Positions 8,032-16,353 of a stretch of DNA of 64,000 bases are shown here, piece after piece (positions within the stretch are counted from its first letter, which is position 1; each line of letters starts with the position of its first letter). The position numbers and the translations under genes were made by a program. The DNA is from JAFEBO01 sp044221315 (GTDB lineage: Bacteria > Planctomycetota > Phycisphaerae > Phycisphaerales > UBA1924), in the NCBI GenBank assembly GCA_044221315.1, contig JBGAPK010000007.1, positions 1 to 64,000 of the forward strand. The letters are read 5' to 3'. The notes under the pieces were generated by a model. The model had not been told where the DNA came from and ran no database searches. It worked only from the letters and a program-made list of their open reading frames with translations.

Positions 8032-9951
8032 ATGACCAGCAGCCACGCCTCAACAAAAACCCCGGTCAATCCGCTCATCCGGAACGTGGCCATCATCGCC
8101 CACGTCGACCATGGCAAGACCACGCTCGTCGATAACCTTCTCAAGCAGTCGGGCAACTTCCGCGCCGGCGAACTCGAAAAGCTCGAGGGCGGGCAGCACG
8201 GCCTCATCATGGACTCCAACCCGCTCGAACGCGAGCGCGGCATCACCATCCTCTCCAAGAACTGCGCCGTCCAATACACCGCCCTCGACGGCATCACCTA
8301 CCGCATCAACATCATCGATACCCCCGGCCACGCCGATTTCGGCGGCGAGGTCGAACGCGTCCTCCGCATGGCCGACGGAGTCCTGCTTCTCGTCGATTCC
8401 TTCGACGGCCCGATGCCCCAGACCAAGTTCGTTCTGACCAAGGCGCTCGAGGCCGGCCTCAAGCCGGTCGTGATCGTCAACAAGATCGACCGTGCCGACG
8501 GCCGCCCCGTTGATGTCATGCACGAGGTCTTCGACCTCTTCGTCGAACTCGGCGCTGAGGAACTCGCCCTCGACTTCCCCGTCGTCTATTGCGCCGGGCG
8601 CGATGGCTGGGCGACCAACACCTGGCCGATCCCCGAGGGCACTCCCAAGCCCAAGGACCTCCGCGACATTTTCGAATCCATCATCAAGCACGTTCCGCCG
8701 CCGCGTGCCGAAATCGAGAAGCCGCTCCAGGTCCTCATCACCAACCTCGATTACAACGATTACGTCGGGCGCATAGGCATCGGACGCATCTTCTGCGGCA
8801 CGATCAGGGCGGGCCAGCAGGTGGCTGTGCTGAAGCGCGACAACAAACGCGTGAACACCAAGGTCGCCAAGCTGATGCAGTTCGAGGGCCTCAAACGCAG
8901 CGAGGTCAACTCCGTCGAAGCCGGCGACCTCTGCGCGATCGTCGGCCTCGAGAGCGTCGATATCGGCGACACCATCGCCGACCCCGAGAATGCCATCGCC
9001 CTCCCGCCCGTCACCATCGACGAGCCGACGATGACGATGCTGTTCCGCATCAATGACTCCCCCTTTGCCGGGCAGGACGGATCCTACGTCACCAGCCGCC
9101 AGATCCGCGAACGCCTCTTCAAGGAACTTGAGCGCAACGTCGCGATGCGCGTCGAGCAAGGCCGCACCGCCGACGAATTCATGGTCTCGGGCCGCGGCGT
9201 CCTCAGCCTGGGCATCCTCATCGAGAACATGCGTCGCGAGGGCTTCGAACTCTCCGTCGGCAAGCCCGAGGTGATCATCCGCGAGATCGACGGCGTGCCG
9301 CACGAGCCCGTCGAGGAGCTCGTCATCGACTGCCCTAATTCCTCAGTCGGTTCCATCATGGAGCTCGTCGGCGGGCGCAAGGGCGAACTCAAGAAGATGG
9401 AGCCCCGCGGCAACGACCTCACCCACCTCAAGTTCGAGATCCCCTCGCGCTCGCTCATCGGAATGCGAGGCCGCGTCCTCACCGCCACCCAGGGCGAGGC
9501 CATCATGGCCCACTCCTTCCTCAAGTTCTCGCCCGTTTCCGGCGAGATGAGCCACCGCGCCATGGGCGTGCTCATCAGCCTCGAGTCCGGCGCCATCACC
9601 ACCTACGCACTCGAGCAGCTCGCCGACCGCGGCATCATGTTCGTCGTCCCGCAGGAAAAGGTCTACGCCGGCCAGGTCGTCGGCGAGCACAACCGCGATA
9701 ACGACCTCGTCATCAACGTCACCCGCATGAAACATCTGACCAACATGCGCGTGTCGGGCAAGGAAGCCACGGTCGTGCTGAAAGCCGCCCGCAAAATCAC
9801 CCTCGAATACGCCCTCGAATACATCGAGGACGACGAACTCGTCGAGGTGACCCCCGCCAGCATCCGCATCCGCAAGAAGATCCTCGACGAATCCGCCCGC
9901 AAGCGTTCCGAGCGTCAAAGCCGCGACAAGGCCGAAGCCACAAACGCCTGA
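8032..9951 (+). CDS. typA: Ribosome-associated GTPase TypA/BipA
   Basis: This is a full-length 639-residue translational GTPase. The G motifs are present in order: G1 AHVDHGKTT (about residues 23-31), G2 ERGITI, G3 DTPGHADFGGEV and G4 NKID. They are followed by the EF-G-like beta-barrel, the TypA-specific YVGRIGIGRIFCGTI segment and the C-terminal domain (SLIGMRGRVLTATQGEAIM). TypA acts on the 70S ribosome in large-subunit assembly, stress and cold adaptation. The ATG at 8032 gives a normal N-terminus. The basic C-terminal tail after about 605 is typical. The gene stands alone and is followed by a stem-loop. Confidence 0.97.
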   Translation: MTSSHASTKTPVNPLIRNVAIIAHVDHGKTTLVDNLLKQSGNFRAGELEKLEGGQHGLIMDSNPLERERGITILSKNCAVQYTALDGITYRINIIDTPGHADFGGEVERVLRMADGVLLLVDSFDGPMPQTKFVLTKALEAGLKPVVIVNKIDRADGRPVDVMHEVFDLFVELGAEELALDFPVVYCAGRDGWATNTWPIPEGTPKPKDLRDIFESIIKHVPPPRAEIEKPLQVLITNLDYNDYVGRIGIGRIFCGTIRAGQQVAVLKRDNKRVNTKVAKLMQFEGLKRSEVNSVEAGDLCAIVGLESVDIGDTIADPENAIALPPVTIDEPTMTMLFRINDSPFAGQDGSYVTSRQIRERLFKELERNVAMRVEQGRTADEFMVSGRGVLSLGILIENMRREGFELSVGKPEVIIREIDGVPHEPVEELVIDCPNSSVGSIMELVGGRKGELKKMEPRGNDLTHLKFEIPSRSLIGMRGRVLTATQGEAIMAHSFLKFSPVSGEMSHRAMGVLISLESGAITTYALEQLADRGIMFVVPQEKVYAGQVVGEHNRDNDLVINVTRMKHLTNMRVSGKEATVVLKAARKITLEYALEYIEDDELVEVTPASIRIRKKILDESARKRSERQSRDKAEATNA

Positions 9952-10005
9952 TGGCGCCACCGGCGTAAGACGGAGGTTGTGCTCAATCGCGCCACGTCCA
10001 AAGCA

Positions 10006-10031
10006 CAACGGCGGGCTCTCGCCCGCCGTTG
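10006..10031. terminator. Bidirectional stem-loop between typA and the convergent secreted-protein gene
   Basis: CAACGGCGGGC, a TCTC loop and GCCCGCCGTTG form a perfect 11-pair stem. It lies between the stop of typA and the stop of the opposite-strand gene at 10066. There is no T-run, but position and stability fit a shared intrinsic terminator or 3'-end-protecting structure. Confidence 0.65.
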
Positions 10032-10065
10032 CACATCGGAAGAATCGAATTCCTGAAGACCGTCC

Positions 10066-10797
10066 CTACCGGCGACGGCGCGGCAGCACGCAAAGCCCCG
10101 CGAGGCTCGTCATCGCCAACGCTCCGGGCGTCGGGATGAACGATGATGCCGCTTCACCCGGCCCGATCAGCGAGATGTCGTCGTAATACGCCGTGTTCGC
10201 TTCGCCTGAGTACAGGTCGAGCGCCGCGATAGCCCTCGCCGACGATCCGCTCCTCGTCCACGTTCCCTGGCTCAGCAGCGTGTTGTTGTAGTAGTACTTG
10301 ACCGTGTTCGCCCCCAGGTCGATGTTCGCCTTGACCGTCGCCCAGGTGTTGGTCGTGATCGCCACCGAACCGCCCCGGAAGTCGTCGTAGACGCGACCGC
10401 CGGTCAGGTCGAAGCGCAGCTGTGTGCTCCACATCCCCGAGTTGTTGTTCGCGCCGTCCTTGTACTGGTTCATCACGATGAAGTACGTACTTCCGCTCTG
10501 CCCGCTGCCGATGTACTGCTTGGCGGTCAGCGTCCAGATGCCCGACGTCGCCCCGCTGAATTCGTGCACGGCGTCGGTGTATCTCGTGATCCTGATCGAG
10601 TTCGCGCCGCTGTACGACTGCAGGCTGCTCACGACGCCCGCGGCGGAGGCGACGTTGTCCCAGCCCTTCCAGCCGCCCAGGGCGCTCAGTTTCTGCCCAT
10701 TCGAATACGAATCAAAGTCGGCGAAGAACCCCGCGCTGGCGGCAAGGCTGCCCGACGCAATTCCGGCCGCTATCACGATCATCTTGGCCGTACTCAT
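10066..10797 (-). CDS. Secreted LamG-like protein with PEP-CTERM-like tail
   Basis: The 243-residue protein starts at the ATG at 10797, which has AGGGGAG upstream. The reading frame stays open much further, but that part is an antisense shadow of the CDF gene. A signal peptide (about residues 1-22) precedes a jelly-roll-like domain beginning FFADFDSYSNGQKLSALGGWKGWD and ending in a YYDDISL strand, as in LamG/concanavalin-type modules. The extreme C-terminus PTPGALAMTSLAGLCVLPRRRR has the order of a PEP-CTERM sorting signal: a Pro motif, a hydrophobic helix and an Arg cluster. Export and anchoring are therefore likely. The ligand is unknown. Confidence 0.75.
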   Translation of the reverse strand: MSTAKMIVIAAGIASGSLAASAGFFADFDSYSNGQKLSALGGWKGWDNVASAAGVVSSLQSYSGANSIRITRYTDAVHEFSGATSGIWTLTAKQYIGSGQSGSTYFIVMNQYKDGANNNSGMWSTQLRFDLTGGRVYDDFRGGSVAITTNTWATVKANIDLGANTVKYYYNNTLLSQGTWTRSGSSARAIAALDLYSGEANTAYYDDISLIGPGEAASSFIPTPGALAMTSLAGLCVLPRRRR

Positions 10798-11010
10798 GAA
10801 ATACTCCCCTTCAACTTCTTTGCCCCACCCCGGGAAATTCCCGGAGCCATGCGTCAACCTTCCCAAACCCCTGTGCGCGTTCCCACCCAATTCCGCGCTT
10901 CCCGAGATTCCGCGATCGGACTGTCCGGTCTGTGACGCCTCACCCATCGCGCCCGCCCGCGCCCACGCGATTCTGCTCTCCCCCGCCCGTCCGATACCAT
11001 CCCACCCCCG

Positions 11011-11967
11011 ATGCCCACACCCGAAGCGTCCAAGAACCGTTGGTCCAAACGCTTCGCCCTCGCCGGGCTCATCGCCAACGTCCTGCTCGCCGTCGTCAAG
11101 CTCTGCGCCGGGGTGATCGGACGCAGCTACGCCCTCATCGCCGACGCCATCGAATCTCTCGCCGACATCCTCGGCTCCGCCATCATCTGGGGCGGCCTTT
11201 CCGTCGCCTCCCGCCCCGCCAACCCGCAGCATCCCTACGGCTTCGGCAAGGCCGAGCCCCTCGCCGCCCTCGTCGTTGCCATCATCATTCTTTTCGCCGG
11301 CGTCGGCATCGCGATCGAGGCCGTCCGCGAGATCATCACGCCCCACCACACCCCCGAATGGTGGACGCTCGCCGTCCTCGTCGGCGTCGTCGTCCTCAAA
11401 GAAACGCTCTTCCAGATCGGCCGCAACCGCGCCCGCGTGCTCGGTTCCACCGCCCTCGCCACCGACGCCTTTCATCATCGCGCCGACGCCATCACCTCCA
11501 TCGCCGCGTTCATCGGGATCAGCGTCGCCCTTATTGGCAAGTGGCGTACCGGGACGGACGCCTGGGCCCCCGCCGACGACTGGGCCGCTCTCTTCGCTTC
11601 GGTCATCATTCTCCACAACGCCGTCCGCCTCATGATCCCGCCGCTACGTGAACTCCTCGATGAACAGGCTGATGGGGTCGCCGAGGAGGCCCGACGCCTC
11701 GCGTCCACCGTCCCCGGCGTCGTCCTCGTACAGAAAGCCTTCGCCCGCAAGAGCGGCATCCTCTACTGGATCGACATGCACGTCTGGATGGACGGCCGCA
11801 TGTCCGTCCGCGATTCCCACGCCGTCGCCCATGCCGTGAAAGACACCGTTAAGGCCGGCCTCCCAAACGTCCGCGACGTCCTCATCCACATCGAGCCTGC
11901 CTCTGAAGCCCCTTCCCTGAGGGAAGGGGTTGGGGGAAGGGCAGATTCAGTATCCAAGCCATTGTGA
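11011..11967 (+). CDS. Cation diffusion facilitator (Zn/Fe/Mn-type metal exporter)
   Basis: The 318-residue protein has the CDF order: N-terminal transmembrane helices (from about residue 16), then a cytoplasmic regulatory domain. TM2 contains SYALIADAIESLADILGSA with the first metal-site acidic residues. TM5 contains STALATDAFHHRADAITS with the conserved His/Asp pair. CDF proteins export divalent metal using the proton gradient. The C-terminal cytoplasmic fold is visible in VPGVVLVQKAFARKSGILYWIDMHVWMDG...VHIEP. The final 20 residues (ASEAPSLREGVGGRADSVSKPL) are encoded by a REP-like palindrome at 11905-11944, so this gene's C-terminus has probably been extended by repeat sequence. Confidence 0.9.
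   Translation: MPTPEASKNRWSKRFALAGLIANVLLAVVKLCAGVIGRSYALIADAIESLADILGSAIIWGGLSVASRPANPQHPYGFGKAEPLAALVVAIIILFAGVGIAIEAVREIITPHHTPEWWTLAVLVGVVVLKETLFQIGRNRARVLGSTALATDAFHHRADAITSIAAFIGISVALIGKWRTGTDAWAPADDWAALFASVIILHNAVRLMIPPLRELLDEQADGVAEEARRLASTVPGVVLVQKAFARKSGILYWIDMHVWMDGRMSVRDSHAVAHAVKDTVKAGLPNVRDVLIHIEPASEAPSLREGVGGRADSVSKPL
11905..11944 (+). repeat. REP-like palindromic element, copy 3 (inside a coding region)
   Basis: GAAGCCCCTTCCCTGAGGGA, the complementary AAGGGG end and a TTGGGGGAAGG tail are present. This copy overlaps the 3' end of the CDF gene and is translated as EAPSLREGVGGR. It is nearly identical to the intergenic copies at 34831 and 57137 (both inverted). Confidence 0.65.
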
Positions 11968-12053
11968 AGCCAAGACTTCGCTTCCACCCCCTCGCAAAAA
12001 CCCTCCTGCCCGCCTAGTATCCCGACCCCTTTCCGGGGCATTTGGAGTCCGGC

Positions 12054-12380
12054 ATGTACGCGATCATCGAAGAATTCGGCGGCCAGCGCAAAGTCACCCA
12101 GGGCGAGGAAATCCTCATCGATCTCGCCGAGTCCGGCGTCGCCAAGGTCGGCTCCACCATGACCTTCGACAAGGTCCTCGTCGTCGGCAAAGAAGGCGGC
12201 GACGCCAAGATCGGCCAGCCCTACGTCGCGGGCGCCAGCGTCAAGGCCGAAGTTCTCGACCCCAAGGTCGCGGGCGAAAAGATCTACATCCACCACTTCC
12301 GCGAAGCCAAGACCTGGCGCAAGAAGACCGGCCATCGCCAGAAGTACACCAAGATCAAGATCACGGCCATCAACGGCTGA
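12054..12380 (+). CDS. rplU: 50S ribosomal protein bL21
   Basis: The 108-residue product has the characteristic start MYAIIEEFGGQRKVTQGEEILID and end KTGHRQKYTKIKITAING, matching bL21 over its whole length. bL21 binds 23S rRNA in the large subunit. The ATG at 12054 follows GGAG at a short distance; an upstream in-frame TTG at 12042 is unlikely. In most bacteria rpmA (bL27) follows rplU directly. Here a strong terminator follows and no rpmA is present nearby. Confidence 0.97.
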   Translation: MYAIIEEFGGQRKVTQGEEILIDLAESGVAKVGSTMTFDKVLVVGKEGGDAKIGQPYVAGASVKAEVLDPKVAGEKIYIHHFREAKTWRKKTGHRQKYTKIKITAING

Positions 12381-12425
12381 TCGAACGGCTCGTAAGACTC
12401 GCTCTATTTGAAGTTTGGTAAAGGG

Positions 12426-12448
12426 AAAAGCGCCATTTGGCGCTTTTT
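12426..12448 (+). terminator. Intrinsic terminator of rplU
   Basis: AAAAGCGCC, an ATTT loop and GGCGCTTTT form a nine-pair stem ending in five T residues, 45 bases after the rplU stop. The following stretch up to the serine hydrolase start at 12713 contains no gene or clear signal that I can see. Confidence 0.85.
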
Positions 12449-12712
12449 CGGTTGCGCTGTGCCCGAAATGCCATCGCGCCGTGCGCGGTCGATTCGAAGA
12501 GTGATCAGCGCGACGACTCCTCCACCGGAACTACCAAGATCGCGCCGTAACGCCGGCCGCAATCCCGATCGGCCGGTGCTCGAACAAACCGGGGTACTGC
12601 CGTCCGGCGCGCAAATCTGGTTCAAGAAGGCGGGCACTCTGCCCACCTTTCATGGAGTCCCGGATCCGCACTTTGCGATGAATCGCAATGCCCGTTCGCT
12701 GGAGAAATGCCC

Positions 12713-14572
12713 ATGGTTCACTGTCCGCGACTGCAAGGGATTGGTCTGGGTCTTCTCCTGGTTTCGATCGCGTGCACGAACCCCCGCCCGTGCCGGGGCG
12801 AGCTTTCCCACCAGGCTCCGGTGAGCCAATCCGCACCGAATGCAACAACCTCTGCCCGGGAATCGCCGGCCGTCGAATCCCTCGCCGGGCGCATTGATGA
12901 CTTCCTGACGCGCATGAGCGGCTTTGGGTACAGCGGCAACGTCCTGATCATGCAGCACGGTGCACTGGTACTCAAGAAGGGGTACGGGTTGGCGAATCGT
13001 GCGGACCACATTCCGTATGACGCGGACACGGTCTTTGACATCGGATCGATGGCCAAGACGTTCACCGCCGCCGCCGTCATGAAACTCGAGATTGAGGGAC
13101 GCTTGTCGGTGAACGACCCGATCGGCAAGTTCCTGGAGAAGGTGCCGGACGACAAACGGGCGATCTCCATCCAGCAACTCCTTACTCACACCTCCGGACT
13201 CACGGTGGACTTCCCCTTCTCTGATCCCTCCACGCCATACGAGGATGTCTCCCGCGATGAAGCGCTTCGTCGCATCCTCGCCGCTCCTCTTGACTACCCG
13301 CCCGGCACGGACAAGGCGTACTCGAACACCGGATACATCGTTCTGGCGGCAATCATCGAGGTCGCTGCGAAGATGCCGTTTCGCGATTACATGCGCCTTT
13401 CCGTCTTCGGGCCGGCGGGACTCGCGCACACCGGATTCTGGGCCGAATCGACCCTGGACCGCAGGAAAGTGGCCCTCGGATACAACGAGTACGGAGAGCC
13501 GGTGCATGACCCGATGACCCGCTCCGCCACGACCTGGGCGGACTTGGGCGGTGGCCAGATGCTGTCGACCTTGTCCGATCTCGAGCGTTGGCGCGAGGGA
13601 CTGGCGTCCGGTCGGTTCCTTCCCGCGGAAGTCGTCGCCCGGATGTGGAAGTCCTGGACCCCACAATTGATGTCCCCGGTGTATGACTACGGCTACGGCT
13701 GGCTGATCGGGCACACGGCCCGCCAAACCACGGTCATCCAGCACGGCGGCGACTATCTCGGCACGGGCGCGGAACTCCGGTGGTACCGCGAAGAAGACGT
13801 GGTGATGATCACCTCGACCAATGTCCGCCACGACTTGAATCCCACGCGAAACGCGACCGATCGCGTGATCCCCAAGATCATTTTCGGCGGCGATCACCCG
13901 GACCCGCCGGCGTGGGCCCCCAACGACGCGCTTCTGCGCCAATCGCTCGGGACCTACCAATTGCCCGACGGCGGATCGCTGACCATTCACGAGCGCGGCG
14001 GCCGCTTCTTCATCGGTGCCAGCGGCCAGGACGCGACCGATCTGCTCATGACCACGAAGGACGGCGAGGCCCGGCGCCGCGCGGCCCACACCGTCAATAT
14101 TCAGATCGCCATGGACGGAGTGCGCGAAGGGAATCTCGCCGCGATGCAGGAACTGGCCGGTGGCGCTTCCGCCAATCCGAAGTTCGTTCAGGCGGTAGTT
14201 GACGAGATCGCCGGGCTCGGCCGTGGCCCGCTGCGCAAGGATCGCGTGCTGGGGACATTCGCGAGCGGGTATCCGCGGGGCCAGCCGCTCGACTACGACA
14301 CGACGCTGGTGAGGCTCGACTTCGACGATTCAACCGCGTACTACGCCATCCGTTGGGGCAACGACCATCTCGCCTCTTCCGAGGTTCCTGCCTTCCATTT
14401 CGCGGCGGACACCCAAATCCAGCCCGACGGAAAGGGCGGACTCGTCACCTGGAACATCGTGTTCAACTTCGGCGTCACTATCGAAGCCAAACGCAACGGT
14501 TCGACGATCGCCTCCTTGGTCGTGCATTCGCCCGGCGGCGATGTCGTCGCGACCCGGACACCAAGTCCGTAG
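12713..14572 (+). CDS. Secreted serine hydrolase, class C beta-lactamase/DD-peptidase family
   Basis: A signal sequence with a possible lipobox (VSIAC) precedes a penicillin-binding-type fold. The three catalytic motifs are visible: SMAK (Ser at about residue 112, Lys at 115), YSN (203-205) and HGG (344-346). Proteins of this family act as D-aminopeptidases, esterases or low-activity beta-lactamases in the envelope; the substrate cannot be deduced. The C-terminal 200 residues form an additional beta-rich domain of the kind often appended to these hydrolases. The ATG at 12713 has GGAG at ideal spacing, whereas the ATG at 12707 is too close to it. The product is 619 residues. Confidence 0.85.
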   Translation: MVHCPRLQGIGLGLLLVSIACTNPRPCRGELSHQAPVSQSAPNATTSARESPAVESLAGRIDDFLTRMSGFGYSGNVLIMQHGALVLKKGYGLANRADHIPYDADTVFDIGSMAKTFTAAAVMKLEIEGRLSVNDPIGKFLEKVPDDKRAISIQQLLTHTSGLTVDFPFSDPSTPYEDVSRDEALRRILAAPLDYPPGTDKAYSNTGYIVLAAIIEVAAKMPFRDYMRLSVFGPAGLAHTGFWAESTLDRRKVALGYNEYGEPVHDPMTRSATTWADLGGGQMLSTLSDLERWREGLASGRFLPAEVVARMWKSWTPQLMSPVYDYGYGWLIGHTARQTTVIQHGGDYLGTGAELRWYREEDVVMITSTNVRHDLNPTRNATDRVIPKIIFGGDHPDPPAWAPNDALLRQSLGTYQLPDGGSLTIHERGGRFFIGASGQDATDLLMTTKDGEARRRAAHTVNIQIAMDGVREGNLAAMQELAGGASANPKFVQAVVDEIAGLGRGPLRKDRVLGTFASGYPRGQPLDYDTTLVRLDFDDSTAYYAIRWGNDHLASSEVPAFHFAADTQIQPDGKGGLVTWNIVFNFGVTIEAKRNGSTIASLVVHSPGGDVVATRTPSP

Positions 14573-14621
14573 ACACGTCTCGTGCGTCTCGGGCGTATCA
14601 GGACCGATCGAAAACCAACGC

Positions 14622-14659
14622 AAGGAAAGGCGCGGCACCGACCCGTGCCCTTTTCCTTT
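14622..14659 (+). terminator. Imperfect stem-loop after the serine hydrolase gene
   Basis: AAGGAAAGG and GGCAC pair with GTGCC and CTTTTCCTT, with a three-base bulge and a short loop. It lies about 50 bases after the stop at 14572 and has a T/C-rich 3' arm. A terminator function is plausible but not certain. Confidence 0.4.
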
Positions 14660-14696
14660 CCCGTGTACGCTTGTATTCCGAGATCCCCCATTTGCG

Positions 14697-14750
14697 GCTT
14701 TGCCGCTCTGCTGCTTTCCTTGCTGTTCTGCAAATCTGCTGCTCTACCCC
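14697..14750 (+). repeat. CTG/GCTCT-rich dispersed repeat, copy 2
   Basis: TTTGCGGCTTTGCCGCTCTG and several CTGCT/TTCTGC units run right up to the ATG at 14751, leaving no purine-rich ribosome-binding site for that gene. Compare the arrays at 7859, 19452, 20511 and 57093 (inverted). Confidence 0.6.
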
Positions 14751-15272
14751 ATGCCCCACCTCACCCTCATCACCACCGGCGGCACGATCGAAAAAACCTA
14801 CGACGAGGCCAGCGGCAGCCTCGCCAACCGACGCTCCATCGTCCGGCGCATGCTCACCCGCCTGCGCCTCGTGGACACCTCCATCAGCACCATCGAGCTC
14901 CTGTCCAAAGACAGCCTCGACATGACCGACGAAGACCGCGCCGCGATCGTCGGCGCCGTCCGCGCCGCGGGAGGCTCGCCCGACCTGGCAACCCAGGCCG
15001 ACGGAATCGTCATTCTCCATGGCACAGACACGCTTTGTATCACCGGCGAATACATCCTCAAGGACATCAAAAAGCCCCGGATCCCCATCGTCCTGACCGG
15101 CGCGATGCGCCCGTACGAGATGAAACGCTCCGATGCACTCCAGAACCTGAACGAAGCGATCTTTGCCGCGGGCCTGCTCCCGCCGGCCGTCTACTGCGTC
15201 GCCCACGGCCGCGCCCTCGCGTTCCCGGGCGTTAAGAAGAGCCGAGACAAAGGCACATTTGTGAAAGCCTGA
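14751..15272 (+). CDS. Short (one-domain) type I-like asparaginase
   Basis: The 173-residue protein aligns with the N-terminal domain of L-asparaginases. LTLITTGGTIEKTYD carries the first catalytic Thr region (about residues 8-12). ADGIVILHGTDTL carries the second catalytic Thr-Asp pair (near 85-89). PIVLTGAMRPYEMKRSDALQNLNEAI follows. Classical enzymes are about 330 residues and use a second domain to complete the active site, so this family is only half size. It may act as an oligomer or on another amide substrate. The stop codon is genuine and no continuation is found downstream. The start is set by homology, as the CTG-rich repeat occupies the usual ribosome-binding region. Confidence 0.75.
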   Translation: MPHLTLITTGGTIEKTYDEASGSLANRRSIVRRMLTRLRLVDTSISTIELLSKDSLDMTDEDRAAIVGAVRAAGGSPDLATQADGIVILHGTDTLCITGEYILKDIKKPRIPIVLTGAMRPYEMKRSDALQNLNEAIFAAGLLPPAVYCVAHGRALAFPGVKKSRDKGTFVKA

Positions 15273-15282
15273 TTCCCCTCGA

Positions 15283-15330
15283 CCTTTCCTCTCCGTAGCT
15301 CTCCGTGGCCCCCGTGGTGAATTTCTTCCG
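15283..15330 (+). repeat. TCCGTGG-type dispersed repeat, copy 1
   Basis: CTCTCCGTAGCTCTCCGTGG followed by CCCCCGTGGTGAATTTCTTCC is a degenerate short tandem array. A related array (CCTTCGTGACCTTCGTGCAC...TTCGTGGTGA) lies at 19611-19642. It occupies the spacer between the asparaginase gene and motA, where I see no gene. Confidence 0.45.
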
Positions 15331-15501
15331 ATAACACCACTCTCCCCCCGCGCACGACCGTCACACCCCGCGCACCCCCCCGCCGTCCCTTCATCCGTTA
15401 CAAGCCGCACTCAGCCTCGTGCCCCCGCCGCCCGATCGAGGAGGGGTCGGTACGCACGCGCGGCCGTTTCCCCGGGGGATTCCGCTCGAGAGTTGCACTT
15501 C

Positions 15502-16284
15502 ATGGACAAGGCCTCCATCATCGGAATCCTGATCGGCGTGGCGGCCCTGGGCTACGTCTTCGTCGAGGTTTCGCACGGCAACCTCATGATGTTCTTCTCG
15601 ATGGAAGGCGTCCTGATGGTCGGCTTCGGCTCTGTTTCCGTCGTGTTCATCGCGATGCCGATGGCCAAGCTCAAGCAGGTCCCGGGCTACATCAAGGCCT
15701 TCCTCTTTCAGAAAGGGATGAGCGCCGGCGAGGTCATCCAGACCGTCCAATCGCTCTCCGACAAGGCTCGCCGCGACGGCATCCTCGCCCTCGAGCCAGA
15801 GATCGCCAAGATCAAAGATCCCTTCCTCGCCGCAGGCCTGAAAATGGCCATCGACGGCGTCGAACCATCCAACATCGACGCCACCCTGCGCATGGAAATC
15901 CTCGCCATGCAGGACCGGCACAAGGCCGGCAAGAAGTTCTTTGATCTGATCAAGCTCTACGGCCCCGGCTACGGCCTGGTCGGCACGCTGGTCGGGCAGG
16001 TCGGCATGTTCGGTCAGTTGGCCAGCGCCGACATCGGCGCCCTGGGCCACGCTCTGGCCATCGCCGTCGTGGCCACCATGTACGGCGCCATCATCGCCAA
16101 CGCGGTCGCCGGACCCATCGGCGACAAGCTCGGTATCAAGTCCGGAGAGGAGATCCTCAACCGCGAGATGATGCTCCAAGCCATCCTCAGCGTCCAGGCC
16201 GGCGATAACCCGCGCGTCACCCTCGACAAGATGCTCGCCTTCATCCCCTCCGTCCGCCGCGAGACCTTCCGCGCGGCAGCCTGA
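15502..16284 (+). CDS. motA: Flagellar motor stator protein MotA
   Basis: The 260-residue integral membrane protein follows the MotA pattern. It starts MDKASIIGILIGVAALGYVFVEVSHGNLMMFFSMEGVLMVGFGSV (TM1-2). A cytoplasmic loop has LEPEIAKIKDPFLAAGLKMAIDGVEP and LRMEILAMQDRHKAGKKFFDLI. TM3-4 carry YGPGYGLVGTLVGQVGMFGQL and ALAIAVVATMYGAIIANAVAGPIGDKL. With MotB it forms the proton- or sodium-driven stator. The ATG at 15502 is preferred over an in-frame TTG three codons earlier. motB follows after a hairpin. No other flagellar genes are in the window. Confidence 0.95.
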   Translation: MDKASIIGILIGVAALGYVFVEVSHGNLMMFFSMEGVLMVGFGSVSVVFIAMPMAKLKQVPGYIKAFLFQKGMSAGEVIQTVQSLSDKARRDGILALEPEIAKIKDPFLAAGLKMAIDGVEPSNIDATLRMEILAMQDRHKAGKKFFDLIKLYGPGYGLVGTLVGQVGMFGQLASADIGALGHALAIAVVATMYGAIIANAVAGPIGDKLGIKSGEEILNREMMLQAILSVQAGDNPRVTLDKMLAFIPSVRRETFRAAA

Positions 16285-16291
16285 TCCGTGC

Positions 16292-16318
16292 CACTGACCT
16301 TTCCTTGAAAGGTCAGTG
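16292..16318 (+). promoter_or_regulatory. Perfect hairpin in the motA-motB spacer
   Basis: CACTGACCTTT, a CCTTG loop and AAAGGTCAGTG form an uninterrupted 11-pair stem. It begins eight bases after the motA stop and lies 36 bases before the motB ATG. It has no T-run. It may protect the motA mRNA 3' end, reduce read-through and so set the MotA:MotB ratio, or act as a processing site. Confidence 0.6.
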
Positions 16319-16353
16319 CTCCAAGTGCCGGGCTCCCAACCAACCCCTCTCAC

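Noticed and set aside
8050..9303. 417-codon open frame antisense to typA
   Set aside because: The sense strand encodes a complete TypA with all GTPase motifs; the antisense product is compositionally biased and has no recognisable domain.
10798..11616. N-terminal extension of the PEP-CTERM-like gene to 11616
   Set aside because: The extension is antisense to the CDF transporter gene, is Gly/Asp-rich and lacks any signal sequence, whereas the ATG at 10797 has a good ribosome-binding site and a signal peptide.
14598..15410. 270-codon minus-strand frame opposite the asparaginase
   Set aside because: The plus strand has a clear asparaginase domain; the minus-strand translation is low-complexity Gly/Asp/Arg without motifs.
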